Shown here: positions 43,246 to 53,745 of the stretch, piece after piece
Layout of the letters: the number at the start of each line of letters is the position of its first letter
How positions within the stretch are numbered: the first letter of the stretch is position 1
Assembly: GCF_003226555.1 (NCBI RefSeq)
Contig: NZ_QKQS01000006.1
Span: 289,221 to 353,220 of the forward strand
DNA from: Rhodopseudomonas palustris
Lineage (GTDB): Bacteria; Pseudomonadota; Alphaproteobacteria; Rhizobiales; Xanthobacteraceae
DNA: 64,000 nucleotides
Direction: 5' to 3'
Position numbers and translations under genes: made by a program
Notes under the pieces: generated by a model
What the model was told of the DNA's origin: nothing
Seen by the model: the letters and a program-made list of their open reading frames with translations, nothing else
Database searches by the model: none

Positions 43246-43464
43246 GTCATTCCGGGGCGCGAGCGCAGCTCGCGAGCCCGGAATCCATAACTACCGAATC
43301 TGTTGCTGGCGCACGGCGTCACCCGCCGTGCTCATCCGCGAGCGCAGGGGTTAGGGATTCCGGGCCTGCGCTGCTACGCAGCGCATCCCGGAATGACGAT
43401 GGAGAGTGTGGGTGTCGCGGCGAGATTCCGGGTTCGCTCGCTTGCGCGAGCACCCCGGAATGAC
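43246..43464. repeat. Intergenic palindromic repeats, CATTCCGGGG family (copy 2, compound)
   Basis: At least three arms of the family are nested here: TCATTCCGGGG at about 43247, ATCCCGGAATGAC at about 43385 and CACCCCGGAATGAC ending at 43464, with inner arms such as GATTCCGGGTTCGC. The element fills the gap between the TetR gene and the end of purL and may serve as the 3' end of the purL transcript. Confidence 0.75.
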
Positions 43465-43477
43465 ACGGCGACTGCGG

Positions 43478-45688
<2,211 letters not shown>

Positions 45689-46091
45689 AGGGCAGCATTC
45701 CTCGGCGCGCCGGAGGGGCCGGCGCGGACCGCTGTTATGTAGAAAGAACGGCCCAAGGGGGAAAGGTTTTTCTGCACGCCCGGGGATGGCGAACCGCCCC
45801 CGGCCGGGATTGAAGGCACGCCTTTTCAATAAGTTGCAGCTTCCGCCCCAGCCACGGCCAGCTCCTTCTCCCCGCTCTGGGCGCGGAGAAGGGTGGGATG
45901 AGGGGCTGGGCAGAGAATCGGACGCGGTTGAAGTCGCGCGGAGAGCGGGCGATGCCGCGCTGTGCCGGCCTGAGAAGCAGACTCCGGATTGACGCCGTGC
46001 CACGCCCCTCACCCGGATCGCTGCGCAATCCGACCTCTCCCCGCGCAGGGCGGGGAGAGGTTGGGTCAGTGCCTTGCGGCTGGCTTCAGAG
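45689..46091. other. Intergenic region upstream of purL, mostly repeat DNA
   Basis: About 400 bases between the trpB2 stop and the purL start (both minus strand). The part from 45861 to 46066 is a copy of the CTCTCCCCGC repeat family. No gene supported; the purL promoter should lie between 45689 and 45860. Confidence 0.6.
45861..46066. repeat. Intergenic inverted repeat, CTCTCCCCGC family (copy 2)
   Basis: Arms CTTCTCCCCGCTCTGGGCGCGG and GGTGGGATGAGGGGC on the left pair with GCCCCTCACCCGGATCGC and CCTCTCCCCGCGCAGGGCGGGG on the right, as in copy 1 at 25735-25876 but with a longer centre. Confidence 0.7.
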
Positions 46092-47456
46092 CTATGCCGC
46101 GACCGCCGGCAGGCCGGCCAGCGCGGTGGCGAGGTCGGCTTCGTCGTAGTCCTGATCGACCAGCTTGCCTTCGAAGTAGTTGATGTAGGCCTGCATGTCG
46201 AAATGGCCGTGGCCGGAGAGGTTGAACAGGATCGTTTCCGACTTGCCCTCCTCCTTGCAGCGCAGCGCCTCGTCGATCGCGCAGCGCACCGCGTGGGTCG
46301 ATTCCGGCGCCGGCACGATGCCTTCGGTGCGGGCGAACTGCACGCCGGCGTCGAAGCAGCCGACCTGCTTGTAGGCGCGCGCCTCGATCAGGCCGAGCTC
46401 GTAGGCGTGCGACACCATCCCGCTCATGCCGTGATAGCGCAGGCCGCCGGCGTGGAAGCCCGGCGGCATGAAGGTCGAGCCGAGCGTGTGCATCTTCACC
46501 AGCGGGGTGAGATGCGCGGTGTCGCCGAAATCATACGCGTAGGTGCCGCGAGTCAGCGTCGGGCACGCCGCCGGCTCGACCGCGATGATGCGCCGCTTGC
46601 GGCCACCGCGCAGTTGCAGGCCGAGGAACGGGAACGCGAGGCCGGCGAAGTTCGAGCCGCCGCCGGCGCAGCCGATGATCACGTCCGGATCGTCGCCCGC
46701 CATCTCGCACTGCTTGATGGCTTCCTGGCCGATGATGGTCTGGTGCAGCATAACGTGATTGAGCACCGAACCGAGCGCGTATTTGATATCCGGATTCTTG
46801 GCGGCGACTTCCACCGCCTCCGAGATCGCGATGCCGAGCGAGCCGGGGCTGTTCGGATTCGCTTCCAGAATGGCGCGGCCGGAATCGGTCTCGGTCGAGG
46901 GCGAGGCGATGCAGCGCGCGCCGTAGGTCTCCATCAACGCGCGGCGATACGGCTTCTGATCGAACGACACGCGGACCTGAAAGACGAGGACGTCGAGCCC
47001 GAACAGCGAGCCGGCGAACGCCAGCGACGAGCCCCACTGCCCGGCGCCGGTCTCGGTCGACAGCTTCTTGATGCCGGCCTGCTTGTTGTACCAAGCCTGC
47101 GGCACCGCGGTGTTCGGCTTGTGCGAGCCGGCCGGCGAGACGCCTTCGTATTTGAAGTAGATCTTGGCCGGGGTGCCGAGCGCCTGTTCGAGGCGGCGGG
47201 CGCGGATCAGCGGCGCCGGGCGCCACATCCGAAACACGTCGCGCACCGGCTCGGGAATCTCGATGTAGCGCTCGGTCGCGACCTCCTGGAGGATCAGCTC
47301 CATCGGGAACAGCGGCTCCAGATCGCTCGGGCCGACCGGCTGATGGGTGCCGGGATGCAGGACCGGCGGCATCGGCGTCGGAAAGTCGGCATTTAGATTG
47401 TACCAGGACTTCGGGATGTTCTCCTCGTCCAGTACATACTTGATCTGGTCGCTCAT
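46092..47456 (-). CDS. TrpB2-type tryptophan synthase beta chain
   Basis: A 454-residue PLP enzyme of the TrpB2 group, longer than ordinary TrpB. It joins serine and indole to give tryptophan. The PLP Lys is in [20 protein letters not shown], followed by [16 protein letters not shown], the phosphate loop [18 protein letters not shown] and [15 protein letters not shown]. The N-terminal [25 protein letters not shown] is the TrpB2 signature. No trpA is next to it; TrpB2 proteins usually work without TrpA or salvage indole. GGGAG seven to eight bases before the ATG at 47456 sets the start. Divergent from the thioesterase gene. Confidence 0.93.
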   Translation of the reverse strand: MSDQIKYVLDEENIPKSWYNLNADFPTPMPPVLHPGTHQPVGPSDLEPLFPMELILQEVATERYIEIPEPVRDVFRMWRPAPLIRARRLEQALGTPAKIYFKYEGVSPAGSHKPNTAVPQAWYNKQAGIKKLSTETGAGQWGSSLAFAGSLFGLDVLVFQVRVSFDQKPYRRALMETYGARCIASPSTETDSGRAILEANPNSPGSLGIAISEAVEVAAKNPDIKYALGSVLNHVMLHQTIIGQEAIKQCEMAGDDPDVIIGCAGGGSNFAGLAFPFLGLQLRGGRKRRIIAVEPAACPTLTRGTYAYDFGDTAHLTPLVKMHTLGSTFMPPGFHAGGLRYHGMSGMVSHAYELGLIEARAYKQVGCFDAGVQFARTEGIVPAPESTHAVRCAIDEALRCKEEGKSETILFNLSGHGHFDMQAYINYFEGKLVDQDYDEADLATALAGLPAVAA

Positions 47457-47614
47457 TCTGGTCTCCCTCACGCGGCCCGTTTCTTGCGGGGCGAGAGGGT
47501 ATACAGCGCCGGCTTGCCTGCCAATTGCGCAGTGTCAATTCAGATTGACCGATTTGCATTGCACCGCCGCATCGGTTTTATGGACCAAAACGATAGACCA
47601 AAGGATAACCCCCC

Positions 47615-48103
47615 TTGCAGCCCACCGCCGAACCCACGCGTCCCGGTCGCCCGGACCTTTTCACTGCCACCGAAGGCGAATTTGCCGGCTGGCGGACTTG
47701 GACGCGGGACACTTTCGAATCCCACAATGGGCCGTTCTGGCACCGCATCGATGACGACGGCCGCGTGCGCTGCGCCTTCCGGGTCGATAAGAAGCATCTC
47801 AACGGCATGAAGGCGGTGCACGGCGGCTGCTTCATGACCTTCGCCGATTATTGCCTGTTCGCGATCGCCGTCCGCGAATTGCAGGGGCCGGGCGTGACAG
47901 TGGCGTTCGGCGCCGAATTTCTCGACGCGGCCTACGAGGGCGAACTGATCGAGGCGACCGGCGAAGTCACCCGCGCCGGCAAGTCGCTGATCTTCGTCCG
48001 CGGGATGTTGAAATGCGGCGAGCGGCCGCTGTTTACGTTCTCGGGCACGATCAAGCGGGTCAGGCGCAACGTGCCGCCGACCGAGGTCGCCGACAGCCAT
48101 TGA
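47615..48103 (+). CDS. PaaI-family hotdog thioesterase
   Basis: A 162-residue single-hotdog protein that probably hydrolyses acyl-CoA thioesters. Core pattern: KKHLNGMKAVHGGCFMTFADYCLFAIAV, with HGG-x-x-x-x-x-xD as in PaaI enzymes, then GVTVAFGAEFLDAAYEGELIEATGEVTRAGKSLIFVRG. There is no in-frame ATG near the N-terminus; the TTG at 47615 has AAGGA about nine bases upstream. The substrate is unknown. It is divergent from trpB2. Confidence 0.9.
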   Translation: MQPTAEPTRPGRPDLFTATEGEFAGWRTWTRDTFESHNGPFWHRIDDDGRVRCAFRVDKKHLNGMKAVHGGCFMTFADYCLFAIAVRELQGPGVTVAFGAEFLDAAYEGELIEATGEVTRAGKSLIFVRGMLKCGERPLFTFSGTIKRVRRNVPPTEVADSH

Positions 48104-48185
48104 CCGGAGCGGCCTTGCCGCCGCCGCAGGGCTGCGTCGCGCGATCGGCAACCGAAAGCTAACCAAGATCGGGTAAGGTCGCGCC

Positions 48186-48980
48186 GTGACCTCGCTCCCC
48201 ACAATCCTGGTGTTCGATTCGGGCCTCGGCGGCCTCACCGTGCTGCGTGAGGTCGTCCGCGCCCGGCCCGACGCGCACTACGTCTATGTCGGCGACGACG
48301 CGTTCTTTCCCTACGGCCAGCGCAGCGAAGAGGCGGTGATCGGCCGCGTCGTGCCGCTGATGGGCGAGCTGATCGCCGCGCACGCGCCGGACCTCGTCGT
48401 GATCGCCTGCAACACCGCCTCGACCATGACGCTGGCGCCGCTGCGAGCGCGTTACCGGGTGCCGTTCGTCGGCACCGTGCCGGCGATCAAGCCGGCCTGC
48501 GCAGGCTCCCGCACCAAGCGCGTCTCCGTCCTCGGCACCAACGCCACGGTGCGGCTGGAATACACCCGCGCGCTGATCCGCGATTTCGCCCAAGACTGCG
48601 AAGTCTCGCTGGTCGGCTCGATCCGGCTCGCCACCCTCGCCGAAACCGCGCTCGGCGGCGGCGAAGTGACCGACGCGGCGATCCGCGCCGAGATCGCGCC
48701 CTGCTTCGTCGAGGCCGACGCCGCACGCGGCCGCACCGATGCGGTGGTGCTGGCCTGCACACATTACCCGCTGCTGCTCGACCGGCTGGTGCGACTCGCA
48801 CCCTGGCCGGTCGAATGGATCGATCCGGCTCCCGCAATCGCCCGCCGCGTCGTCACCTTGCTCGGCGAGACCAGCGGCCATGCCGCGAGCCCCGATGCCG
48901 AGATGATCTTCACCTCCGGCCGGCATCCCCGGGCGAGCGCAGCGCTCGCCCCTTATTTCGGCGGCCGGATTCCGGCCTGA
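48186..48980 (+). CDS. murI: Glutamate racemase MurI
   Basis: A 264-residue cofactor-independent racemase making D-glutamate for peptidoglycan. Two catalytic cysteines are visible in VIACNTASTMTL and VVLACTHYPLLL, with the N-terminal FDSGLGGLTVLREV and YVGDDAFFPYG loops. Start GTG at 48186 has AAGG seven bases upstream. The cupin gene follows after 53 bases. Confidence 0.96.
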   Translation: MTSLPTILVFDSGLGGLTVLREVVRARPDAHYVYVGDDAFFPYGQRSEEAVIGRVVPLMGELIAAHAPDLVVIACNTASTMTLAPLRARYRVPFVGTVPAIKPACAGSRTKRVSVLGTNATVRLEYTRALIRDFAQDCEVSLVGSIRLATLAETALGGGEVTDAAIRAEIAPCFVEADAARGRTDAVVLACTHYPLLLDRLVRLAPWPVEWIDPAPAIARRVVTLLGETSGHAASPDAEMIFTSGRHPRASAALAPYFGGRIPA

Positions 48981-49033
48981 GCGCTTTTCCGCTTGCCGGG
49001 ACGCTGCTAGCGTCGGCACCCGGAGGAGCCCCA

Positions 49034-49429
49034 ATGACAATCAAATTTGCTCGTCACATCCTGGTCGCGTGCGCCGTGATAGCTGCTGCGGGCACTTCCG
49101 TCGCCCAGCAGAGCGGTATCAAGCGTACGCCGCTGCAGAAGATCGAGTTCCCGGACGGCTATGTCACCGTCAGCGGCCTCGCGGAACTGCCGCCGGGCGG
49201 CAGTATCGGCCGCCACACCCATCCCGGCATCGAGACCGGTTATCTGCTCGAGGGCGAAGCAGTGATGAGCATCGACGGCCAACCCGACCGGCACCTCAAG
49301 GCGGGCGAGTCCTACGTGATCCCGGCCGGCGTGGTGCACGACGCCAAGGTGCACGGCGACAAGGGCGCCAAGGTGATGGCGGTGTGGGTGGTCGACAAGA
49401 CCAAGCCGCTCGCGACGCCCGCGAAGTAA
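49034..49429 (+). CDS. Exported cupin-domain protein
   Basis: A 131-residue secreted protein: signal peptide HILVACAVIAAAGTSVAQQ, then one cupin barrel with GGSIGRHTHPGIETGYLLEGEAVMSI (metal-binding H-x-H-x-E) and GESYVIPAGVVHDAKV (second His). The metal site looks complete. Function unknown. GGAGG precedes the ATG at 49034. Its stop shares one base with the next start (TAATG), so the E2-like protein is probably translated from the same message. Confidence 0.92.
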   Translation: MTIKFARHILVACAVIAAAGTSVAQQSGIKRTPLQKIEFPDGYVTVSGLAELPPGGSIGRHTHPGIETGYLLEGEAVMSIDGQPDRHLKAGESYVIPAGVVHDAKVHGDKGAKVMAVWVVDKTKPLATPAK

Positions 49430-50205
49430 TGCGGGGCAGAACTCGCCGGATTTCGGCGCCGCGTCGCCTGATCGCGGATCTGATGCACGCCTCGCAGGGC
49501 GTCCCGCTGATCAGCTACCAGCGCACGCTGCACCTCGGCCCGCTGGCGCGGGCCCGGGCCGCCGCCGCGTCGCCGCCCGGCTTCGCCGCGATCTTCGCCA
49601 AGGCGTTCAGCCTGGTGGCGCGTGACGAGCCGCTGCTGCGGACGCTCTACATCGATTTCCCGTGGCCGCATTTCTTCGAACTGCCGAAGAGCGTCGGCAT
49701 GATCGCGGTCGCCCGCCGCATCGACGGCGAAGACTGCGTGCTGATGCAGAAGGTGACCGCCGCCGATACGCTGCCGCTGCACGAGGTCGACGTGATCATC
49801 CGCGACGCCCGCACCGCCCCGATCGACGAAGTGCCGATGTTCCGCAAGCTGCTGCGGATCAGCCGAATGCCATGGCCGCTGCGGCGGATCGCCTGGTGGG
49901 TCGGGATGTCGCTGGACCGGCCGCGGGCGAATTTCTTCGGCAGTTTCGGCGTCTCCTCGGTGTCGGCGTTCGGCCCCGGCGACCTCTGCCCGGTCAGCCC
50001 AGGGCCCTATATCCTCAGCTATGGCCAGCTCAGCGACGACGACCGCCTGAACGTGATCGTCCGGTTCGACCACCGGGTGATCGACGCCGCCCCGGTCGCG
50101 CGGCTGATGACCCGGCTGGAACAGGTGTTGAACACCACCATCGCGGCCGAGATCGAAAGCCTGGACCGTCCGGCCCGGCCGATCAGGGCCGCGGCCCGAT
50201 CTTGA
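49429..50205 (+). CDS. Lone E2-like 2-oxoacid dehydrogenase acyltransferase catalytic domain
   Basis: A 258-residue protein resembling only the catalytic core of dihydrolipoyl acyltransferases (CAT-like fold): LIADLMHASQGVPLISYQR, an FAAIFAKAFSLVARDEPLLRTLY block like the E2 core helix, SFGVSSVSAFGPGDLCPVSPGPYILSYGQL, and NVIVRFDHRVIDAAPVARLMTRLEQVL. The catalytic DHRxxDG motif is kept as DHRVIDA, so the His is present but the Gly is Ala. There is no lipoyl domain and no E1/E3-binding domain. The acyl donor and acceptor are unknown. Overlaps the cupin stop by one base. Confidence 0.8.
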   Translation: MRGRTRRISAPRRLIADLMHASQGVPLISYQRTLHLGPLARARAAAASPPGFAAIFAKAFSLVARDEPLLRTLYIDFPWPHFFELPKSVGMIAVARRIDGEDCVLMQKVTAADTLPLHEVDVIIRDARTAPIDEVPMFRKLLRISRMPWPLRRIAWWVGMSLDRPRANFFGSFGVSSVSAFGPGDLCPVSPGPYILSYGQLSDDDRLNVIVRFDHRVIDAAPVARLMTRLEQVLNTTIAAEIESLDRPARPIRAAARS

Positions 50206-50217
50206 AGGCAAAGCACT

Positions 50218-50233
50218 GTTGACATATGTTAAC
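50218..50233. promoter_or_regulatory. Candidate operator of the toxin-antitoxin pair
   Basis: GTTGACATATGTTAAC is a 16-base palindrome centred on CATATG with a single G/T mismatch pair, 22 bases before the toxin start. A second inverted repeat, CGCCAG (50233-50238) and CTGGCG (50245-50250), follows at once. Both lie where an antitoxin would bind to control its own operon. TTGACA at 50219-50224 is a perfect -35 sequence within the palindrome, but I cannot place a -10 box. Confidence 0.55.
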
Positions 50234-50255
50234 GCCAGTTCGTGCTGGCGCTACG

Positions 50256-50510
50256 ATGGCAAAGCGGCCGTCCCATCCAAACAAGGAAATCGAGTCAGCG
50301 GTCAGCCGTGCCGAAGCCCTGGGCTGGAACTGGAGCAAAGTCAGCGGCCATGCGTGGGGCCGGTTGCTTTGCCCGCACCACGATCGGGACGGCTGTGTGC
50401 TGTTCGTCTGGTCGACGCCGCGGAATCCGGAGAACCATGCGCGGCAATTGCTGCGGCAGATTGCGCGCTGTCCGCACAGCAAGCTGGAGGATGATGGTGA
50501 AGACCTATGA
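50256..50510 (+). CDS. Probable small toxin (HicA-like)
   Basis: An 84-residue basic protein: NKEIESAVSRAEALGWNWSKVSGHAWGRLLCPHH then VWSTPRNPENHARQLLRQIARCPHS. The pattern of a short helix, a GHxWxRL strand and a closing helix with conserved His resembles the HicA double-stranded-RNA-binding fold of mRNA-cleaving toxins; this is an inference, not a certain match. Two Cys near His residues (LCPHH, RCPHS) are unusual for HicA and could bind metal. Start ATG at 50256 lacks a strong ribosome site. It overlaps the next gene by 14 bases, as toxin-antitoxin pairs often do. Confidence 0.65.
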   Translation: MAKRPSHPNKEIESAVSRAEALGWNWSKVSGHAWGRLLCPHHDRDGCVLFVWSTPRNPENHARQLLRQIARCPHSKLEDDGEDL

Positions 50511-51036
50511 ATTCAGCATCGTCGCTTCCGGTCTCGACCCGGAGGCTGAGGGGTTCGCCGACCGGTTCTTCACCGCCGGATGCGACGACGCCGCCATCGC
50601 GTTTCAGAAGGGCCACATCGTGCTCGACTTCGCGCGCGAGGCCGAATCGATCGGGCATGCGATCGCTTCGGCGGTTGCCGCGGTCGAGCGCGCCGGCGCC
50701 AAGGTCGAGCGGATCGAGCCCGACCCGCTCGTCAATCTGTCCGACATCGCGGCGCGCTGCGGCCTCACAAGGGCGGCGCTGACGCAATATGCGAAGGGCC
50801 AGCGCAGCCGGGATTTTCCCGCTCCCAGCGTCCGGGTGACCTCGGATAGCCCGCTGTGGGACTGGGCTACGGTGGCGCGGTGGCTTTACGCGCAGCGAAA
50901 GCTCAGCCGCGAAGCGGCTGTCGAGGCCGAGGCGGTGCGCCTCGCCAATACCGCTCTCGCCGCTGGCGACCAGCCTTTGGCCGCTTCCCTTGCCCAGCGA
51001 CTTCGCGCTTACGAGCAGGCGCTGGAAGCCGCCTAA
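50497..51036 (+). CDS. Probable antitoxin with helix-turn-helix
   Basis: A 179-residue protein. The N-terminal half (VKTYEFSIVASGL...DDAAIAFQKGHIVLDFAREAESIGHAIASAVAAVERAGAKV) looks like a small alpha/beta domain comparable to HicB-type folds; the C-terminal half has a helix-turn-helix, VNLSDIAARCGLTRAALTQYAKG, followed by LWDWATVARWLYA. DNA binding is therefore expected, with the palindrome at 50218 as a likely target. ATG 50491, ATG 50494 and GTG 50497 are all in frame; GGAGG is best spaced for the GTG. It overlaps the toxin gene. Confidence 0.7.
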   Translation: MKTYEFSIVASGLDPEAEGFADRFFTAGCDDAAIAFQKGHIVLDFAREAESIGHAIASAVAAVERAGAKVERIEPDPLVNLSDIAARCGLTRAALTQYAKGQRSRDFPAPSVRVTSDSPLWDWATVARWLYAQRKLSREAAVEAEAVRLANTALAAGDQPLAASLAQRLRAYEQALEAA

Positions 51037-51101
51037 GCTCGCCTTGGCCTGCCCTGCCGCGAATTGACATCCCAGGGCTTTGCCCCTAGAAAGCCCCCGC
51101 T

Positions 51102-51123
51102 CGCGGGCCGGTTTCGGCCCGCG
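51102..51123 (+). terminator. Hairpin after the antitoxin gene
   Basis: CGCGGGCCG-GTTT-CGGCCCGCG is a perfect nine-base stem with a four-base loop, 66 bases after the antitoxin stop and before rpsD. The following bases are only weakly T-rich, so termination is possible rather than certain. Confidence 0.5.
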
Positions 51124-51240
51124 TTGCGTTTCGCGACCCGTGGTCCTCCCCTTATGCTTTAAGGACGGACCTGTCGGCAGGGGATTTTCCCCATGCACAG
51201 GAGGGCGCGTTTCCTCATAACTCCAACCACAGAGGACGCG

Positions 51241-51858
51241 ATGACAAAGCGCGCTGAAGCCAAGTATAAAATCGACCGCCGGATGGGCCAGAACATCTGG
51301 GGCCGCCCGAAGAGCCCGGTCAACCGCCGCGAATACGGCCCCGGCCAGCACGGCCAGCGCCGCAAGGGCAAGCTGTCCGACTTCGGCGTCCAGCTCCGCG
51401 CCAAGCAGAAGCTGAAGGGCTACTACGCCAACATTTCCGAGCGTCAGTTCCACGCCATCTACGTCGAGGCGACCCGTCTGAAGGGCGACTCGGGCGAGAA
51501 CCTGATCGGCCTGCTCGAGCGCCGCCTCGACGCGGTGGTGTACCGCGCCAAGTTCGTCGCCACGATGTTCGCGGCGCGCCAGTTCATCAACCACGGCCAC
51601 ATCCGGGTCAACGGCAAGCGCGTCAACATCCCGAGCTACAAGGTGCGGGTCGGCGACGTGATCGAGGTCAAGGAAGCCTCCAAGCAGCTCGCCTTCGTGC
51701 TCGAAGCCAGCCAGCTCGGCGAGCGCGACGTGCCGGACTACATCGAGGTCGACCACAACAAGATGACCGCGAAGTTCGCGCGCATCCCGGCTCTGTCCGA
51801 CGTGCCGTTCGCGGTGCAGATGGAGCCGCACCTGATCGTCGAATTCTATTCGCGCTGA
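51241..51858 (+). CDS. rpsD: 30S ribosomal protein S4
   Basis: A 205-residue primary 16S-rRNA-binding protein. N-terminal [39 protein letters not shown] is typical of alphaproteobacterial S4 without the zinc cysteines; the S4 RNA-binding domain has [18 protein letters not shown] and [25 protein letters not shown]. Start ATG at 51241 has AGAGGA upstream. It ends with a strong intrinsic terminator at 51911. Confidence 0.98.
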   Translation: MTKRAEAKYKIDRRMGQNIWGRPKSPVNRREYGPGQHGQRRKGKLSDFGVQLRAKQKLKGYYANISERQFHAIYVEATRLKGDSGENLIGLLERRLDAVVYRAKFVATMFAARQFINHGHIRVNGKRVNIPSYKVRVGDVIEVKEASKQLAFVLEASQLGERDVPDYIEVDHNKMTAKFARIPALSDVPFAVQMEPHLIVEFYSR

Positions 51859-51910
51859 TTTCGTCGCACAGTTTTCTTCGCACTGATTGCTGCTCAGTTC
51901 GATGCATCGA

Positions 51911-51937
51911 GGCCCCGGTTCGCCGGGGCCTTTTTGT
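51911..51937 (+). terminator. Intrinsic terminator of rpsD
   Basis: GGCCCCGG-TTCG-CCGGGGCC is a perfect eight-base stem with a stable UUCG loop, directly followed by TTTTTGTTT. This is a textbook rho-independent terminator 53 bases after the rpsD stop. Confidence 0.95.
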
Positions 51938-51966
51938 TTGCGCGGCGCATTCGAACCTCGGCTTTG

Positions 51967-52103
51967 TCATTCCGGGCGCGCGAAGCGCGAACCCGGAATC
52001 TCGAGGATGTTGCGAAGGTTAGTTCAGCTGGTGTGTGGCAAAGGCCGCATCCGTTCACTGCGAGATTCCGGGCTCGCTCACTTCGTGAGCGCCCCGGAAT
52101 GAC
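51967..52103. repeat. Intergenic palindromic repeat, CATTCCGGG family (copy 3)
   Basis: TCATTCCGGGCGCGCGAAGC on the left pairs in type with GAGCGCCCCGGAATGAC on the right; inner arms AACCCGGAATCTCGAG and CGAGATTCCGGGCTCGC also match. Same family as 27871-27983 and 43246-43464. Confidence 0.8.
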
Positions 52104-52196
52104 GTGTGTGTGGCGATCGTAGAGATCACATCGCGCTGACCTGATCGTGTCCGAGCAAATACCTTTCACTCCGCGCGCGTCGTGTTAGCCTTGGGC

Positions 52197-53264
52197 ATGG
52201 CCTACATCCCTTCCCCGCCCGATCCGAACGCACCGCCGGTGCGGATCAATCTGTTGTCGGATACCCAGACGCGGCCGACGCCGGCGATGCGCGAGGCGAT
52301 GGCGCGTGCCGAGGTCGGCGACGAGCAGACCGGCGACGATCCGACCACCAACCTGCTGCAGGAGCGCGTCGCGGCGCTGCTCGGCAAACAGGCCGCGGTG
52401 TTTCTCCCCTCGGGGACGATGTGCAACGTCACCGCGACGCTGGCGACCTGCCGGCCCGGCGACGAGATCATCGCGCATCGCACCGCCCATATCCTGTCCC
52501 GCGAAGGCGGCGCGCACGCCGCGCTCGGCGGCTTTCAGATCACCGGCCTGGATGGCGACGACGGCCAGTTCTCGCTCGACGCATTCCGCGCCGCGCTGCA
52601 TCCGAAGACGCGCTACGAACCGCCGCAAGTCATGGTCAGCGCCGAACAGACCGCCAATATCGGCGGCGGCACGATCTGGCCGCAGGCGACGCTGGACGCG
52701 GTCGCCGCCGCCGGCAAGGCCGCCGGACTGTGGACGCATATCGACGGCGCACGCCTGATGAATGCCGTGGTGGCCACCGGTCTCAGCGCCAAGGACATGA
52801 CGGCGGGCTGGGATTCGGCGTGGATCGATTTCAGCAAGGGACTCGGTGCGCCGGTCGGCGCCGTGCTGGCCGGCCCGCGCGACTTCATCGACGAAGTGTG
52901 GCGCTGGAAGCAGCGGCTCGGTGGTTCGATGCGGCAGTCCGGCATCATCGCCGCGGCCTGCCTATACGCACTCGATCATCAGGTCGATCGCCTCGCCGAC
53001 GATCATGCCAACGCGCGTCGTCTCGCCTCCGGGCTGGCGCAGATCGACGGCATCGAGGTGCAGACGCCGCAGACCAATCTGGTGTTCTTCAGGCCGGACG
53101 GCGCCGGCGTCTCGGGCGCTGAGATGGTCGGGCAGCTCCGCCAGCGCGGCGTGGTGCTGGCGATGATGGACGGACGGATCCGCGCCTGCACCCATCTCGA
53201 CGTCAGCGCGGACATGATCGAGCAAACGCTCGACCACGTCCGCGAGATCGTGCGGGCGGCCTGA
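52197..53264 (+). CDS. Low-specificity L-threonine aldolase family PLP enzyme
   Basis: A 355-residue enzyme that cleaves threonine and similar beta-hydroxy amino acids to glycine and an aldehyde. Signs: INLLSDTQTRPTPAMREAMARAEVGDEQTGDDPT, the DGARLMNA aspartate motif, and the PLP Lys in WIDFSKGLGAPVGAVLAG, followed by RQSGIIAAACLYAL. The ATG at 52197 is chosen; a GTG five codons upstream has no better ribosome site. Its stop lies three bases from the stop of the opposing Arg-Gly repeat gene. Confidence 0.92.
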   Translation: MAYIPSPPDPNAPPVRINLLSDTQTRPTPAMREAMARAEVGDEQTGDDPTTNLLQERVAALLGKQAAVFLPSGTMCNVTATLATCRPGDEIIAHRTAHILSREGGAHAALGGFQITGLDGDDGQFSLDAFRAALHPKTRYEPPQVMVSAEQTANIGGGTIWPQATLDAVAAAGKAAGLWTHIDGARLMNAVVATGLSAKDMTAGWDSAWIDFSKGLGAPVGAVLAGPRDFIDEVWRWKQRLGGSMRQSGIIAAACLYALDHQVDRLADDHANARRLASGLAQIDGIEVQTPQTNLVFFRPDGAGVSGAEMVGQLRQRGVVLAMMDGRIRACTHLDVSADMIEQTLDHVREIVRAA

Positions 53265-53267
53265 CGG

Positions 53268-53543
53268 TTACAGGCAGATCCGAACGCCGGCGGCGTTGAC
53301 GACGCAGCGGCGGCCGTAATGACCGCGCCCACGTCCCCGGCCGCGTTGCCAGCCGCGTCCGCGGCCCCGGCCACGATAGCCTCTGCCGCGTCCACGCCCG
53401 CGCTGGGCGTGCGCTTCCGTGCTTGTTACGCCGGACACCACCGCCGCCGCGCCGGCAAAGCTGAAGCAATAGATGCCGGTAAGAACGATCGCCGCGAGGC
53501 TGCGCGACACAAGGCTTGGTCGACGATGGGGATGATCAGTCAT
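53268..53543 (-). CDS. Small exported Arg-Gly repeat protein, paralogue 2
   Basis: A 91-residue protein with the same plan as the one at 29798: Arg-rich start (MTDHPHRRPSLVSRSLAA), signal peptide (IVLTGIYCFSFAGAAAVVSG), AHAQ cleavage site, a stretch of RGRGRG units broken by Tyr and Trp (YRGRGRGRGWQRGRG), and the ending CVVNAAGVRICL. The first ~50 residues and the C-terminal C-x2-NA-x-G-x-R-x-C motif are strongly conserved between the two. GGAGA six bases before the ATG supports translation. Function unknown. Confidence 0.8.
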   Translation of the reverse strand: MTDHPHRRPSLVSRSLAAIVLTGIYCFSFAGAAAVVSGVTSTEAHAQRGRGRGRGYRGRGRGRGWQRGRGRGRGHYGRRCVVNAAGVRICL

Positions 53544-53745
53544 CAAGATCTCCGTTGGCTGCCGAGATGAAAAGCACCGATAAAACAGTGCGCTAGCGTG
53601 CAAAGAAGCGGCCGACGAGCCGCAGAATACGATCGCACTTGATCCGAACGCATGACGGCCGATCCGGCCCCGGAGATCGAGTGCGACATATTGAAGCGCA
53701 CCGGCGCCCCACGCGCGGGGCAGCGCCAGGCGCGCGAGGCTGAAG

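Larger units (their letters stand above)
51859..52196. other. Intergenic region after rpsD: terminator and repeat
   Basis: About 340 bases holding the rpsD terminator (51911-51937) and a copy of the CATTCCGGG repeat (51967-52103). No gene seen. Confidence 0.8.

Noticed and set aside
50219-50257. A TTGACA and TACGAT promoter pair upstream of the toxin gene.
   Set aside because: The spacing is 27 bases, far too long for a standard promoter, so only the palindrome is reported.
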